Source of the DNA: Rubrobacter xylanophilus
Lineage (GTDB): Bacteria > Actinomycetota > Rubrobacteria > Rubrobacterales > Rubrobacteraceae
Assembly: GCF_007164525.1 (NCBI RefSeq)
Contig: NZ_AP019791.1
Coordinates: 1,103,501 to 1,167,500 of the forward strand
DNA: 64,000 nt
Reading direction: 5' to 3'
Positions 1 through 9,475 of this stretch are shown piece after piece (within the stretch, counting starts at the first letter, position 1; every line of letters starts with the position of its first letter). The notes beneath the pieces were generated by a model. That model ran no database searches, was not told where the DNA came from, and saw only the letters and a list, made by a program, of their open reading frames with translations. The position numbers were made by a program, and so were the translations under genes.

Positions 1-553
1 GCCCGATTCTCACCAACCTGACCATCCAGTCGATGAAGCGCTCTTCGTTGTCGCGCGGCACGCCGAGCAGCCGGGTGAGCACCGCTATGGTCAGATGCCG
101 AGCAAAGTCCCCTACCGCATCGCCCTCTCCGCGCTCTGCAAGCCCTTCTGAGAGGATCCTAGCTTCCTTGCGGACGAACGGCTCCAGCTCGGCGATCTTC
201 TGGGACGTGAAGTACGGCTGCAGTAACCTCCTATAGCTCCGGTGTTCAGGAGGATCAGACGTTAGAGGCGGGATGAAGAGACCGCCACCCGGTCGCGGAA
301 CCGGTCCACCGACCTCAACCGCTCTCGATGAGAACCGCTCCGGGTCACGAGCGATCTGGCGAATATCGTCGTACTCTACCGGCATCCACGACCCTCCCCA
401 GAGGTCGCTGTGCGCCACCGGGCATCCCCCCTCGCGCATCTTATCCCACAGCGAGAACGGGTCGTCGGTGAACTCCGAAGAGAAGATATCGTAGTTGTCC
501 GCCCACTTACATCCGTGCGGCTCTGACTTCCTCTTCTTACCTGGCTCAGCCAT
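1..553 (-). CDS. cytochrome P450, N-terminal part (runs off the left edge)
   Basis: The minus strand reads openly from an ATG at 553 to the window edge, giving about 184 residues. The product has typical bacterial P450 N-terminal features: the block GCPVAHSDLWGGSW near residue 44, and the C-helix motif SDPPEHRSYRRLLQPYF whose His and Arg normally contact the haem propionates. The I-helix and the Cys haem loop would lie outside the window, so activity cannot be judged. It is divergent from the enoyl-CoA hydratase gene. P450s of this general form oxidise terpenoid or aromatic substrates; the substrate here is unknown. Family assignment is firm and the substrate is open. Confidence 0.88.
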   Translation of the reverse strand, partial: MAEPGKKRKSEPHGCKWADNYDIFSSEFTDDPFSLWDKMREGGCPVAHSDLWGGSWMPVEYDDIRQIARDPERFSSRAVEVGGPVPRPGGGLFIPPLTSDPPEHRSYRRLLQPYFTSQKIAELEPFVRKEARILSEGLAERGEGDAVGDFARHLTIAVLTRLLGVPRDNEERFIDWMVRLVRIG

Positions 554-627
554 CTATTCCTCCGATCACTACCCTACTCCATCCCTGTGCAACAGTGCCA
601 AAGCGACTACGTTACCCTTACCAGGAC

Positions 628-652
628 TTTATACTACAATATTTGGTATAAA
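628..652. promoter_or_regulatory. inverted repeat in a divergent promoter region
   Basis: Perfect 7-base arms TTTATAC and GTATAAA are separated by 11 A/T-rich bases. They lie between the divergent P450 and hydratase starts, 47 bases before the hydratase GTG. The position and symmetry suit a repressor operator, and the PaaX-like gene one gene away is a plausible regulator. The link to that protein is inference; the arms do not match the published E. coli PaaX box. Confidence 0.4.
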
Positions 653-698
653 CTGTCAAAATATGTAGATGAACAGGGCAAGACGCGAGGAGGCAAAC

Positions 699-1586
699 GT
701 GGCCGATGAGGTGATTCTGGAGAAGGATGGGGCAATTGCGAGGTTGATCCTCAACCGACCGGAGAAGCACAACGCGCTGAGCTTCGCAGGACTAGATGAG
801 CTTGTTGAGGCCCTGCACAAGGCTGAGGATGACGACGAGATTAAGGTGATCATCCTCAAAGGACGTGGCCCGTCTTTTTGCGCCGGCCACGACTACGACG
901 ATGCGGTGCGGTCCTACGGGCTTGCGCGAGAGGGCTCAGCGAACACGGCAGAAGGCGAGTCGGGAGAGTCCGAACAGAAGCCACGGCGCCCGAGCCAGCG
1001 CTCCCGGCTCCAGCGCGACCGGAAGCTGGCCGAGAACTACATGGCGTTCCAGTACTCGATCAAGCCGATCATCGCCCAGGTCCATGGTCACTGCATTGGT
1101 GCGGGGATGTACCTGGTGGAGCTCGTGGACCTAGCGATCGCCGCCGACACGGCGAAGTTCAGTCATGCCGAACAGAGGCTAGGTCTGGCCGGGAACACCT
1201 GGCAGTTGAACGCACAGATCCTCATGTACGGTCCGAAAAGGGCGCGGGAGGTATTGCTTCTAGCGGAGGAGTTCAACGGTCGGAGGGCTGCCGAGCTGGG
1301 TCTCGTCAACCGCTCTGTCCCGGAAAACGACCTCGAGTCAACCGTCGAGTCGTGGGCGCGCAAGGTGGCAAGGCACCCGAAGGACGCACTGGTAATGGGC
1401 AAGGCTGTCCATCAGATGGCGCTGGACGATCTCGGCTACACGCAGCAGTTCTGGCGTGGCTATGTCGGGCACTCGCTCAGCACGAACATCAAGTACGAGC
1501 CAGAGGACTACAACTTCCTGCGGGAACGGAGTCAGCGCGGCACGCGCGGTGCTTTCCACGGGCGAGAAGAGCACTTCGGAGGCTAA
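699..1586 (+). CDS. enoyl-CoA hydratase/isomerase family protein
   Basis: The product is a crotonase-fold enzyme of 295 residues from the GTG at 699, which follows a strong AGGAGG at 688-693; an ATG 30 bases upstream lacks such a site. The N-terminal strand LILNRPEKHNALS and the two oxyanion-hole blocks (FCAGHDYDD and GHCIGAGM) are present, as is AEQRLGLAG where the family carries a catalytic acid. A charged insertion of about 35 residues rich in Arg, Glu and Ser lies between the oxyanion blocks and is longer than usual. The neighbours (P450, PaaX-type regulator) suggest a catabolic CoA-thioester pathway. The exact substrate cannot be read from sequence. Confidence 0.88.
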   Translation: MADEVILEKDGAIARLILNRPEKHNALSFAGLDELVEALHKAEDDDEIKVIILKGRGPSFCAGHDYDDAVRSYGLAREGSANTAEGESGESEQKPRRPSQRSRLQRDRKLAENYMAFQYSIKPIIAQVHGHCIGAGMYLVELVDLAIAADTAKFSHAEQRLGLAGNTWQLNAQILMYGPKRAREVLLLAEEFNGRRAAELGLVNRSVPENDLESTVESWARKVARHPKDALVMGKAVHQMALDDLGYTQQFWRGYVGHSLSTNIKYEPEDYNFLRERSQRGTRGAFHGREEHFGG

Positions 1587-1656
1587 CGCACTCGGGGTCC
1601 AGGCATCCGAGCCTGGCATGTAGTACAGGTCTACCTCCTGACTCGAGGTGCCCAAT

Positions 1657-2535
1657 CTAGCGCTCGTTGAGCTCGTGCCACCTGTCATGGGCGGCTTCGT
1701 GCCAAGCAGCGCGGCGCTCCTGAAAGAACGCGGCCGCCCGACGCCCGATCCAGTCCGGGGGAAGTAGGCTGTCCGGAAGCTGGGGGTCTATGAACGGAAG
1801 CCTCTGCCAGTCGTTCACCAGCCGGACCTGAGCGAAGAGGATCGAGTCTTCGTCCTCGAGCCGGAGTCCCTCATAGTTCTTCAGTAGCTCTTCATAGTAC
1901 TCCGCGATCGAGTCCAGGTTCCAGGCGCGGTCGACCAACTCATGGTCGCTGAGCCCGATGCCGGTGGAAGACCCCACGAACGAGAACGTAGAGTCGGATA
2001 ACTTCAGGTCATCGATTATGCGCCCGACCTCTCCTTGGCGTTCGGGGTGAGCACTGACCCACAGTCCCGGCGTGGGATTACCGAACCCGACCCATTCAAG
2101 GCTGCGGTACAGCCTCCTGCGGGCCGTGCGACGGCCGTTCGGGATGGTGACCACTAGGATTAACCAGGAACCGTCCCACGGATGGGAGTTGGCGCCCAAT
2201 GACATAACCCTCTCTGCGCCTTCCTCGATCAACTGCGTGCCTGTCGGCGTAAGATGCCAGCGAACCTCGCGTCCACGCCGCTCGGAAGAGATCCAACCAG
2301 CCTCTGCACCGCGAGAGATGGCCTGTCGAGCGGCCTTCTCTTCGATTCCTACACCCTTGAGCACGTGGATGAGCGTCGACGTCCACACCGGCTTTCCTTC
2401 CGGGTACACGAACTCACCGAGGATCGTGAGCAGCATAGAACGAGCGCTTCCGAGGCTGACCTGTGGGCGCACCGAAGAAGCCACACTGCGAGGACTTGCT
2501 TTGTCGCTCAATCGTGTGATGAGATTCCTTTCCAT
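1657..2535 (-). CDS. PaaX-family transcriptional repressor
   Basis: The 292-residue product matches the PaaX layout: an N-terminal winged helix (SMLLTILGEFVYPEGKPVW, then KAARQAISRGAEAGWI and WHLTPTG), a central ferredoxin-like domain (WLILVVTIPNGRRTARRRL) and a helical C-terminal domain (residues 205-292). PaaX proteins repress phenylacetyl-CoA and related catabolic operons and are released by CoA thioesters. It converges with the hydratase gene. The first 30 residues are not typical and the ribosome site is weak, so translation may begin later, near the Met before LLTILGEF. Confidence 0.85.
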   Translation of the reverse strand: MERNLITRLSDKASPRSVASSVRPQVSLGSARSMLLTILGEFVYPEGKPVWTSTLIHVLKGVGIEEKAARQAISRGAEAGWISSERRGREVRWHLTPTGTQLIEEGAERVMSLGANSHPWDGSWLILVVTIPNGRRTARRRLYRSLEWVGFGNPTPGLWVSAHPERQGEVGRIIDDLKLSDSTFSFVGSSTGIGLSDHELVDRAWNLDSIAEYYEELLKNYEGLRLEDEDSILFAQVRLVNDWQRLPFIDPQLPDSLLPPDWIGRRAAAFFQERRAAWHEAAHDRWHELNER

Positions 2536-2613
2536 CTTAAGTGCTACGTCTGGCGCTCGCGACAGCCCGTTACTGTCATTAATTTATTATACAAGCTCGT
2601 CATCTAATTGCTG

Positions 2614-3880
2614 TTAGCTAGGCTTGTCCGGGTCAAGTCCCAAAGTTTCTGCAATTTCCTCCAAGAGCAAACTCGCTCTCATCGCTGCGTGAGAATCACC
2701 TCCTCCCTCGCGCGCTCTTCCGAGTGCCGCTCCTTTAGCTGCTCCATATTCAGGTAGTACCTCCCCGTAACCCACTCCTCCGAAATCTCGACGGCTAGGG
2801 CCGTAACCAACCTTAGACACGCCTCCCTGTTCGGGAAGATCCTCACCACTCTCGTTGTACGCTTTATATCTCCTGGTTGAACCTCTCGAGCCCGTTGGTA
2901 GTACGGATGCGCCGCTGATGAGCCTCCGGGAAAGCCAAAAGCACGAGAGGCACTCCTCGATGTGCTCGGCCACCTTCGGATGACTCCTTCGCCACCGATC
3001 GGCCAACTCCTCCTGGGCGGCTCGGAGGGCTAACTCTCTGCTGGGAGCGTCCAAGACCCCTCGCAAGCCCTCGGCCAGCTCCTTACGCTCGCCGAAACTC
3101 ACCATCCCAAGAAGGTTCCTCGCATAATGCACTTGGCAACGTTGCCAACTTGTCCCTTGGAAATGGCGCTCTATGGCGCTCTTTAGGTCCTCGTGGTCGT
3201 CGCTGATCACCGGTTCCACTCCCTTTAGCCCCTAGCCTTCAGCGAACGGGAAAGATCCTGGTAGGTGGCCTCGCTCTCTCTGTGTCGGCCACCTCCACGG
3301 CGAGGATCTCTCGGTAGCCATCGTCGCGTACCGCCGAGACGACGAGCACACCTTCGCTCACCACCCTGACCTTCTCGTAGCGAGCGTCCACAAAGAGGTA
3401 GGGGTAGGCTTCGACCTCTAGCGGGCGGCATCTCCAGCTTTCAAACTCCGAGTCGAGCTTGCCGGCAAGCTCGCTGACCAAGCTCTTGTAGAAGGAGGTG
3501 CCGCACAGCTCTTCGGTTATCTTCCTGACCTTCCTGGTGGAAACACCTTCCACGTACATCTCCATGAGCGCCAGGACCAGGGCCTTCTCGTTGCGCTGGT
3601 AGGGGGCGAAAAGCTAGGTGGAGAAGGCGCCCTCCCTATCCTGGGGTACCAGAAGGTCGAGTGTGCCAACCCTGGTTTTGAGCTTCCTGGGGTTGTAGCC
3701 GTTGCGGTGCCCTTTGCGGTTTTGGGTACGTTTGTAGGGAGCTGCGCCTACGTGCTCGGTGCTCTCGGCTTCCAGGAGCTGCTGAAGCATCCTCTCGACG
3801 ATCCGGCGTAAGAACTCTGGATCGTCCAGTAGGATTTGTTGCACCAACTCCTTGTCCGCCCTACGATGATGGTCGGCCAT
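2614..3880 (-). pseudogene. IS256-family transposase, degenerate
   Basis: The reading begins at the ATG at 3880 behind AAGGAGG and encodes a mutator-type (IS256) transposase: an N-terminal region ending DLLVPQDREGAFST, a middle part with VDARYEKVRV, and VISDDHEDLKSAI with the second catalytic Asp. It is broken by an in-frame TAG at 3614-3616, by frameshifts near 3290 and 3235, and by further shifts after about 2950, where the NGLERFNQEI block sits in another frame. No intact protein can be made. A hairpin-rich stretch ending near 3988 may be one terminus; I could not match a second inverted repeat near 2600. Confidence 0.85.
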
Positions 3881-4112
3881 CGTAACACCTCCTTGAGAAC
3901 GGTTGACTTCAGACACCAACCATCTTGGAAGACGATGTCCTCTCTTTTCTAGCGACTCACCAATTTACAGAAGAATACGGGCACAACCCAGCACGTCTCC
4001 GTGCTGTTTGTTCCTTGTAAGCGTTACTACTCCTCTGCAATTAAGGAGTAGGGCGCTACTCTGAGGCTTATGGTCTCTGAATCCAACTGGAGCAGTATCT
4101 AACAGAGCAGTT

Positions 4113-5021
4113 TCACCTCTCAATACGACCCACAGTCTCCCACGCTCGCGCTGAGCTCCCGTTATTTTCAGGATCCAACACGATCAGGTACTCCTTGCGC
4201 CGATTGGGGTCTTTGGCCGCGTTACCGATGGACTTAGTCCTTTCGAGCAAGACGCGCGTGGCATCGTTGTACAGCTCCCGCACCTCCGGACAATAGGTGT
4301 TGCTGATGATCACGAGCGCGCCGCGCGCGCTGGCACGTCTTGCCGCCGCGGCCAAGCGCACCTGGTCTTCCCACCCGAAGATGACGGCTCCATACCGGTC
4401 GAAGTGAGCTCGAGTCGCGGCCCTGTAGGCGGGGTCGCAGTAAACCACGTCTCCCTCCCCAGCCGCATCCAGACTCGACTCGAAGTCGGAGATCTCTAGC
4501 GTGATGCCGTCCTTGCGCAGAAGCGGTGAACAACGCTCTATCAGGGCACGCTCCCAGAGGGGGGCTGGGGTGCGGCTTCCGCCACCGTAGGGAGTATTGA
4601 ACGCGCCTCGCTTGTTCTCGCGGTAGATGCCTCCGTAGCAGGTGCGGTTGAGGTAGACGAAGCGCACGGCACGCTGGAGGGGATCCAGGGGCTCCTCCGC
4701 GCGAAGCTCGTAGTAAGTCTCCGCGTTAACAGGCAAAGCGCGCACTTCCTCCAGAAGCTCGTCAGGCCGTTCGGCGACTGCCCGAAACGCCCCTACGAGG
4801 TCTGCATTCAAGTCCGAGAGTAGTGCCCTTTCTGGGGCTACCGCGAAGAACATAGCCCCGGAACCCAGAAACGGCTCGAAGTAGGTGCCGCAGAGCCGCG
4901 ACCTTATGATGGGCGCCAGGGTCGACGCCAACCAACGTTTCCCTCCGGCCCAGCGCAGGAAAGGTTCGACGATGCTTTCGGATGCTTCGCTGCCCCTGAG
5001 GAGGCGATCATCCGCTAGCAC
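4113..5021 (-). CDS. dam: DNA adenine methylase (D12 class, Dam-like)
   Basis: The product is a 302-residue N6-adenine methyltransferase. Motif X/entry FLRWAGGKRWL is at residues 21-31, the SAM-binding motif FEPFLGSGA at 48-56, VYLNRTCYGGIYREN at 122-135, and the catalytic motif IV as CDPAY at 195-199. The usual form of motif IV is DPPY, so Ala replaces the second Pro here. The GTG start at 5021 follows GGGAGGAGG. It sits 34 bases downstream of the NurA gene, on the same strand, and likely forms one operon with HerA and NurA, where it could protect host DNA from the nuclease. That role is inference. Confidence 0.9.
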   Translation of the reverse strand: MLADDRLLRGSEASESIVEPFLRWAGGKRWLASTLAPIIRSRLCGTYFEPFLGSGAMFFAVAPERALLSDLNADLVGAFRAVAERPDELLEEVRALPVNAETYYELRAEEPLDPLQRAVRFVYLNRTCYGGIYRENKRGAFNTPYGGGSRTPAPLWERALIERCSPLLRKDGITLEISDFESSLDAAGEGDVVYCDPAYRAATRAHFDRYGAVIFGWEDQVRLAAAARRASARGALVIISNTYCPEVRELYNDATRVLLERTKSIGNAAKDPNRRKEYLIVLDPENNGSSARAWETVGRIER

Positions 5022-5055
5022 GTACCTCCTCCCGGGGTGTCACCTAGCCTGAGCA

Positions 5056-6381
5056 TCATGGTCTCGGCGTTGTGGTCGTACGCATGAGGTTGTCCGCGAA
5101 CGCGGAGAGGATGTCTCCAGAGGGTCTACGGGCGATCGAGGTCGCGGAGTTGGCCAATACGAGCGGTATCAGCGCGTTGGGATACCTGTAGCTCACGAGC
5201 TCGGAGAGGCTGCGAACCGAGGCATCGAAGCCGATCAGGTCTTTGGGCTCGGGCTCCGTGAGGAAGGGACCGGTGGGCACGTTGAGGGCGAGTAGGTGGT
5301 CGGGACCGATGCGCACGCCCACCTTGGCGCCGTAGGAGACGCGATTGCGGTATCCCTCCGTCATCACCGCCCCAGTTACCTCCTCGACCACGAAACGCAC
5401 CGACGGCAAGAAGTAGTCGCCGGGCTCTTCCAGGGCATGCTTGTATTCTTCCAGGAACCCGACGAAGTTGCCGGTCTTCTCGACCCCGACTAGGTTGGGG
5501 GGGCGGCCCTCCGCTCGAAGGTACGCGATGAAGTCCCTGATGGGGACGACGAGCCGTGAGAGGGCGGCGCGCAACAGGAGCGGGCCATCCTTGATGAACA
5601 GGGTCTCCCCGAGGACCTCCCGGTCATCGCGGTAGACACGTAGGAAGTGCATCAAGCTCAGGGTCTCCAGTGCATCGCGCAGTGCACTGGCCGCTTCCTC
5701 CCTGCTCCAGTCATCGGGACCTTGCGTGCCTATGGAGAGATAGTCGGAGAGCGTGTGCCCGGCGCCGCAGGCGGGGCAGTCGAACTTCAGTTTCCATCGG
5801 GGTAGCCGGATCTCCTCGTCACAGCCGACGCAGGACATGTGTGGCCGCTCCTCCTCCGGCACGCCCCACTCGGCCTCCCATCCGCGATAGACCAGGAACG
5901 CCAGGGTCTCGTAGAGCCCGGTTTCGGAGAGGGTCCTGTCGACGATGCGGCGGATGGTCTCCTGCACGGTGAGACCGGGATGGTGGACGCCCGCCAAGGG
6001 TATCGCGGCCGGGTTATACCAGACCGCCCCCTCTATCATCTTGTTTACGTCCCTGGGATCCATGAGGGGATGTTCCCTCATATGGCGCAGGGCGTCCATA
6101 CGCAGCAGGCACGCCGCCACCTGCACGAAGGCCATAGCCTTCTCCCGACGCGCAGGATTCGGGACCACAGCCTGCCCACCGTCCACGGTGATCACGCGCC
6201 GGATGCCGCTCTCGACCGAGAGATCCACGCTCCCGGTCTTGCTCACCTTCGGGCCGTCGGAGCTAGGAGAGATGTCCTCGAAGTCTTCGATCACCCTCCT
6301 GATCAACTCGTTCCCGACCAGCTTTAGGTGCCCGATCTTGGAAGCCTGCTCTACGGGGTAACCGTCTTGGGAATAGGGCAT
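5056..6381 (-). CDS. nurA: NurA-like nuclease with zinc ribbon
   Basis: The 441-residue product carries the NurA signature: ITVDGGQ (Asp67) near the start of the domain, FIKDGPLL (Asp265) and VGVEKTGNF further on, which in the family form the Mn2+-dependent RNase-H-like active site. A CxxC...CxxC cluster (Cys184, Cys187, Cys202, Cys205) forms a probable zinc ribbon inserted in the middle; I do not know this insert from archaeal NurA. The gene starts at the base following the HerA stop. In archaea NurA and HerA resect DNA ends; bacterial pairs often lie in defence islands, as here. Confidence 0.82.
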   Translation of the reverse strand: MPYSQDGYPVEQASKIGHLKLVGNELIRRVIEDFEDISPSSDGPKVSKTGSVDLSVESGIRRVITVDGGQAVVPNPARREKAMAFVQVAACLLRMDALRHMREHPLMDPRDVNKMIEGAVWYNPAAIPLAGVHHPGLTVQETIRRIVDRTLSETGLYETLAFLVYRGWEAEWGVPEEERPHMSCVGCDEEIRLPRWKLKFDCPACGAGHTLSDYLSIGTQGPDDWSREEAASALRDALETLSLMHFLRVYRDDREVLGETLFIKDGPLLLRAALSRLVVPIRDFIAYLRAEGRPPNLVGVEKTGNFVGFLEEYKHALEEPGDYFLPSVRFVVEEVTGAVMTEGYRNRVSYGAKVGVRIGPDHLLALNVPTGPFLTEPEPKDLIGFDASVRSLSELVSYRYPNALIPLVLANSATSIARRPSGDILSAFADNLMRTTTTPRP

Positions 6382-8475
6382 CTAAGGGAGCCTCCTCTGG
6401 CCGTTTGCGCCGTCAGACCGCGAGCTGCCTGGCTTCTCGGCTTCGCGTGGCTCGAACTTGCGGATCTGGACAGGGAGGGCGAAGCGGTGCGACTGGGTGA
6501 TCATGCGCACGAACCCCTTGCTCATCGTCCTCTGCACGTCGTCGCCAACATCCCGGAAGGCGTACCTGCGGGTCACCTCCTTGACCTCGCGATCATCGTC
6601 GAGGTGGGCGATGAAGAAGTTCTCGGTGTTCTTGAGCAGGTCCGGTGAGAGCGTGGTCATCGACTGCGTAGCGTAGACCATGCTCACGTGGAACTTCGCC
6701 CCCTCCTTGGCGAGCCTGTTGTAGACGTTGTTCAGATCCCGGTCGGCCTGAGGGAAGAGCTGGTGGGCCTCCTCAAAATAGAGGACCACGAAGTCGTCGT
6801 CTTTGAGCTTGCCCTCGCCGAACGCTTTCTCCATGTCGGAGAGAATCCGCCCGCAGATGCGCTCCGAGAGGTTTCTGCGGACCCCTTCATCCGCCCTTGC
6901 AAAGTCTATAAGCACTGTCTTACCTGAGCGGGCATGCTCCGAGATCGCCTCAAAAGTATTAGATCCGGCAACGTCGTGATATTTACGAAACGGAATCAAG
7001 TATCGCGTACCCCGTTTCGATCCTTCATCCTCCAAGATATCAAGCAATGCTCTCTCGACATCGTTAAAGTAAGGGCTACCGTCCGAAGAATTTTCGAACC
7101 AGTACTTCTTAGCACGGTGCTCCTTCCAAAGTGAAGCAACCTCTTTATAGATTGCCGGCAGGGCTTTGATAAGTTGTGTTTGCGCAAACTCCCCGGCGTC
7201 ATCAGTCACCGCGTCACCGAGCTTTTTCACTAGTTCTTTCTTGACGTTCTTTTGAAAGTCCACTGGGATCCGCTTGTCGGGCTCAGATTCATACCCGGCA
7301 AGCTTGAGAACTGCGAACCACATAGCCATCGTGCGCCAGAAATGTTTAAAGGCACTGTAATCGGAACGATTAGGTTGTTCACGCAGATCCCTGGGATCCC
7401 AGTTCAAGATCGGCTGGACGTAACCAGGCTTGTCGGACCATTCACTGTCCCAAAGTCCCCTTATCAAGGCATGCCCTACTGACACGGACTCATAGAAGTT
7501 GATCTTGAGGCTCTTGGGAACCTCAAAATCTCGTTCCTCCTCCTCGGGTGGGAGTTTTTTCGGCACGAGACTGTAGCGCACGCACTTGTCAGGGTGCATA
7601 GCGTAGAGGCTGGTCCCGTCCTGCGCATTGATGTACGTGTACTCGCCGGACGGATCGAAGATCACCTGCCCCACACCGAGGTCGGAAGAGAGAATCGTAT
7701 CGGCTATCACTTTTATGATGTTGGACTTGCCCATCCTCGTCTTCCCGAAGAGCGCGGTGCGGTTACCGTACTCGTGGCCGACGAAATCCCTAGGGTCCAC
7801 CTTTACCGGCACGTTCTCGTCCTCGCTTGCTCCCGGGCGCGGCGTCTCCGTATACCGCAACCGTCCGATCTCAAACGAGTCGGAGTTGCTTACGAAGCTG
7901 TTTATCAGGGTGTCGAGGTCTTCCGCGGTCGGGACGAAAACCGCGTAGGCGTGCGGGGCAAAGAAGGTGTCCACATCGTTGCCGAACGCGGCGACGTGTT
8001 TGCCTGTGCCATCGTCGGCATCATAGTAGGTGCCGAGAATGGAGGCTTTCAGAGCGCTCCACTGAAGCTCTTTAGCCGTTACCGGGTCGGGAATCGCCTG
8101 GACCTTATGGAGCTGGAACATGGCTCCCTGAATGTCGCGTTCGACCGGGGTAGGCACGGAGTCCGTCACGCGAGCGAGGATGACGCGGTCGAGGAACGCC
8201 TGATCCTCCTTGCCAACGGCCGTGTCGCTCAGCTTGATCATTACGAACGAGTTGCGCGGTACCCCGCCGCAAGCCCGCTTCCAGGGATCGCATGTGACGA
8301 TCGAGAGTTCGTCGTAGTTCAGCGAAAGAAGAAATCCCAGGAGTCGCCTGCCTGGCTCGCCGTCGGAGCTTGCGTCGTACTTGCGGGCGATGCGGGCTAC
8401 CGGTCCGGCCTCGCGTGCGGCCCGTTGCTCCGCTCGATCCCGTTCAATGGCTTGCTCAACCGGGTTTCCGACCAT
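6382..8475 (-). CDS. herA: HerA-like hexameric DNA translocase (DUF87 ATPase)
   Basis: The 697-residue product has an N-terminal beta-barrel-type region, a P-loop GKTRMGKS at about residues 244-251, a long helical insertion (about 300-480), a Walker B strand VVLYFEEAHQLFP near residue 580 and a C-terminal sensor region with QSMTTLSPDLLKNTENFFIAHL. This is the HerA/FtsK class of ring translocases. It is the first gene of a tight three-gene operon (HerA, NurA, adenine methylase), and the NurA start abuts its stop, which implies translational coupling and a physical complex. Confidence 0.88.
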   Translation of the reverse strand: MVGNPVEQAIERDRAEQRAAREAGPVARIARKYDASSDGEPGRRLLGFLLSLNYDELSIVTCDPWKRACGGVPRNSFVMIKLSDTAVGKEDQAFLDRVILARVTDSVPTPVERDIQGAMFQLHKVQAIPDPVTAKELQWSALKASILGTYYDADDGTGKHVAAFGNDVDTFFAPHAYAVFVPTAEDLDTLINSFVSNSDSFEIGRLRYTETPRPGASEDENVPVKVDPRDFVGHEYGNRTALFGKTRMGKSNIIKVIADTILSSDLGVGQVIFDPSGEYTYINAQDGTSLYAMHPDKCVRYSLVPKKLPPEEEERDFEVPKSLKINFYESVSVGHALIRGLWDSEWSDKPGYVQPILNWDPRDLREQPNRSDYSAFKHFWRTMAMWFAVLKLAGYESEPDKRIPVDFQKNVKKELVKKLGDAVTDDAGEFAQTQLIKALPAIYKEVASLWKEHRAKKYWFENSSDGSPYFNDVERALLDILEDEGSKRGTRYLIPFRKYHDVAGSNTFEAISEHARSGKTVLIDFARADEGVRRNLSERICGRILSDMEKAFGEGKLKDDDFVVLYFEEAHQLFPQADRDLNNVYNRLAKEGAKFHVSMVYATQSMTTLSPDLLKNTENFFIAHLDDDREVKEVTRRYAFRDVGDDVQRTMSKGFVRMITQSHRFALPVQIRKFEPREAEKPGSSRSDGANGQRRLP

Positions 8476-8609
8476 ATCTTCTCCTCGATTGCTTGAGGCA
8501 CCCTTTCCTATAGTGCGAATGTGCTTGCCCGACCGAGTTTCTCAAGAACGTGTTTCCTTACCTGTTACAGTATTATCGACCGGATAGCTTCGCACCTTTA
8601 GGCTCCCCA

Positions 8610-8948
8610 CTAAGCCTCTGCACGCTTTCGCGCTAGAGCCCCTTCCGGGTCATCGGTGCGGCCCAGGTAGAGCTTCTTCTGCCTGCCGCCCTCGTGGTAG
8701 CGGAAGTACCAGTATGGTCCCTGCTTCTTGACGCTGCCGTCCTTGCGGACGTGGTAGCGGACCTCCGCCTGGAGCATCCCGTCGGCGTGGGGACGGTACT
8801 CCATCACCCCGGAGACGGGCTGCCCCCCGCTCCCGACGGTCCCCTCCGCCCCCAACTCCCGCAGCCTCCTCTTCAGCGCAGCCTCGACGCGCTCAAGCTG
8901 CCCCCGGGCCAACCTTTCCAGGCCGAAGATGATCGCCTCTACGTCCAC
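8610..8948 (-). CDS. conserved mobile-element protein (DUF6788-like)
   Basis: The start is a GTG at 8948 behind AAGGAG, giving 112 residues. The C-terminal half has the aromatic block GPYWYFRYHEGGRQKKLYLG, like short proteins often found on plasmids and integrative elements. The first half is a charged helix (LARGQLERVEAALKRRLRELG). A longer upstream reading exists but has no ribosome site and odd composition. It follows a string of small genes on the same strand. Function unknown; the family name is from memory. Confidence 0.6.
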   Translation of the reverse strand: MDVEAIIFGLERLARGQLERVEAALKRRLRELGAEGTVGSGGQPVSGVMEYRPHADGMLQAEVRYHVRKDGSVKKQGPYWYFRYHEGGRQKKLYLGRTDDPEGALARKRAEA

Positions 8949-9076
8949 GAGTCTCCTTGCACTGTGCGCGCACACTGAAGAACCATTGTGCGCCACGCCC
9001 CTTGTCTGGTCAAGGGACCGTTGATGTCGAGAAGCCGCCGTGGATTTCGAGGTGCGTCTCGCTGGTGATTCCGCGG

Positions 9077-9475
9077 TCAGTCCTCGTCGGGCCTCGTTAT
9101 GGTCACGACGGGCTCGCCCTCGTCGCCGGGACCTATGTGGCATCTGGCCCGGTAGTTGTTGCCGTCGCCGACGGGCATGATGAGCGTGTAGACAAACCCC
9201 GAACGGTCGCGGTTCTCGCGCCTCCCGGCGGCGTGGACCGCCATGAAGAGCAGGTCCTAAAGCCTCCCCTGGACGCTCTGTCCGGCGTACGCATGCCGGC
9301 CGGAGAGGTCGTTCGCGTCGGCCCAGATGCCCCGCGTGAGGGCGACGAGGACGCGAAAGCCGGCTTCCCGGGCCGTCTCCGTCACGTCCACGAGGACTCC
9401 ATCGGCCAGGGCCTCGGCACGGGTGTAGGTGTGGATCGGCTCGCCCCGGAAGCTGGCGGGGTCGTGTTCATTCAT
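9077..9475 (-). pseudogene. DUF6573-type plasmid protein interrupted by an amber codon
   Basis: The ATG at 9475 follows AAAGGAG. The first 72 codons match the family opening (PIHTYTRAEALADGVLVDV, then TAREAGFRVLVALTRG). A single TAG at 9257-9259 sits after QSVQGRL, where family members have Trp. The same frame then continues cleanly with DLLFMAVHAAGRREN and ends GEPVVTITRPDED at 9077. Without the stop it would be a full 132-residue protein. The start overlaps the end of the upstream gene by 4 bases (ATGA). Either it was lost recently or there is a read error; readthrough is less likely. Confidence 0.7.

Noticed and set aside
3920-4112. Possible CRISPR or tandem repeats near the IS256 relic
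   Set aside because: Only a short hairpin and A/T-rich bases are present; no regularly spaced repeats exist here or elsewhere in the window.
5839-6327. Plus-strand open frames over the NurA and HerA genes
   Set aside because: They are antisense to genes with clear motifs and conserved length, and they have no ribosome sites; high GC creates such shadows.
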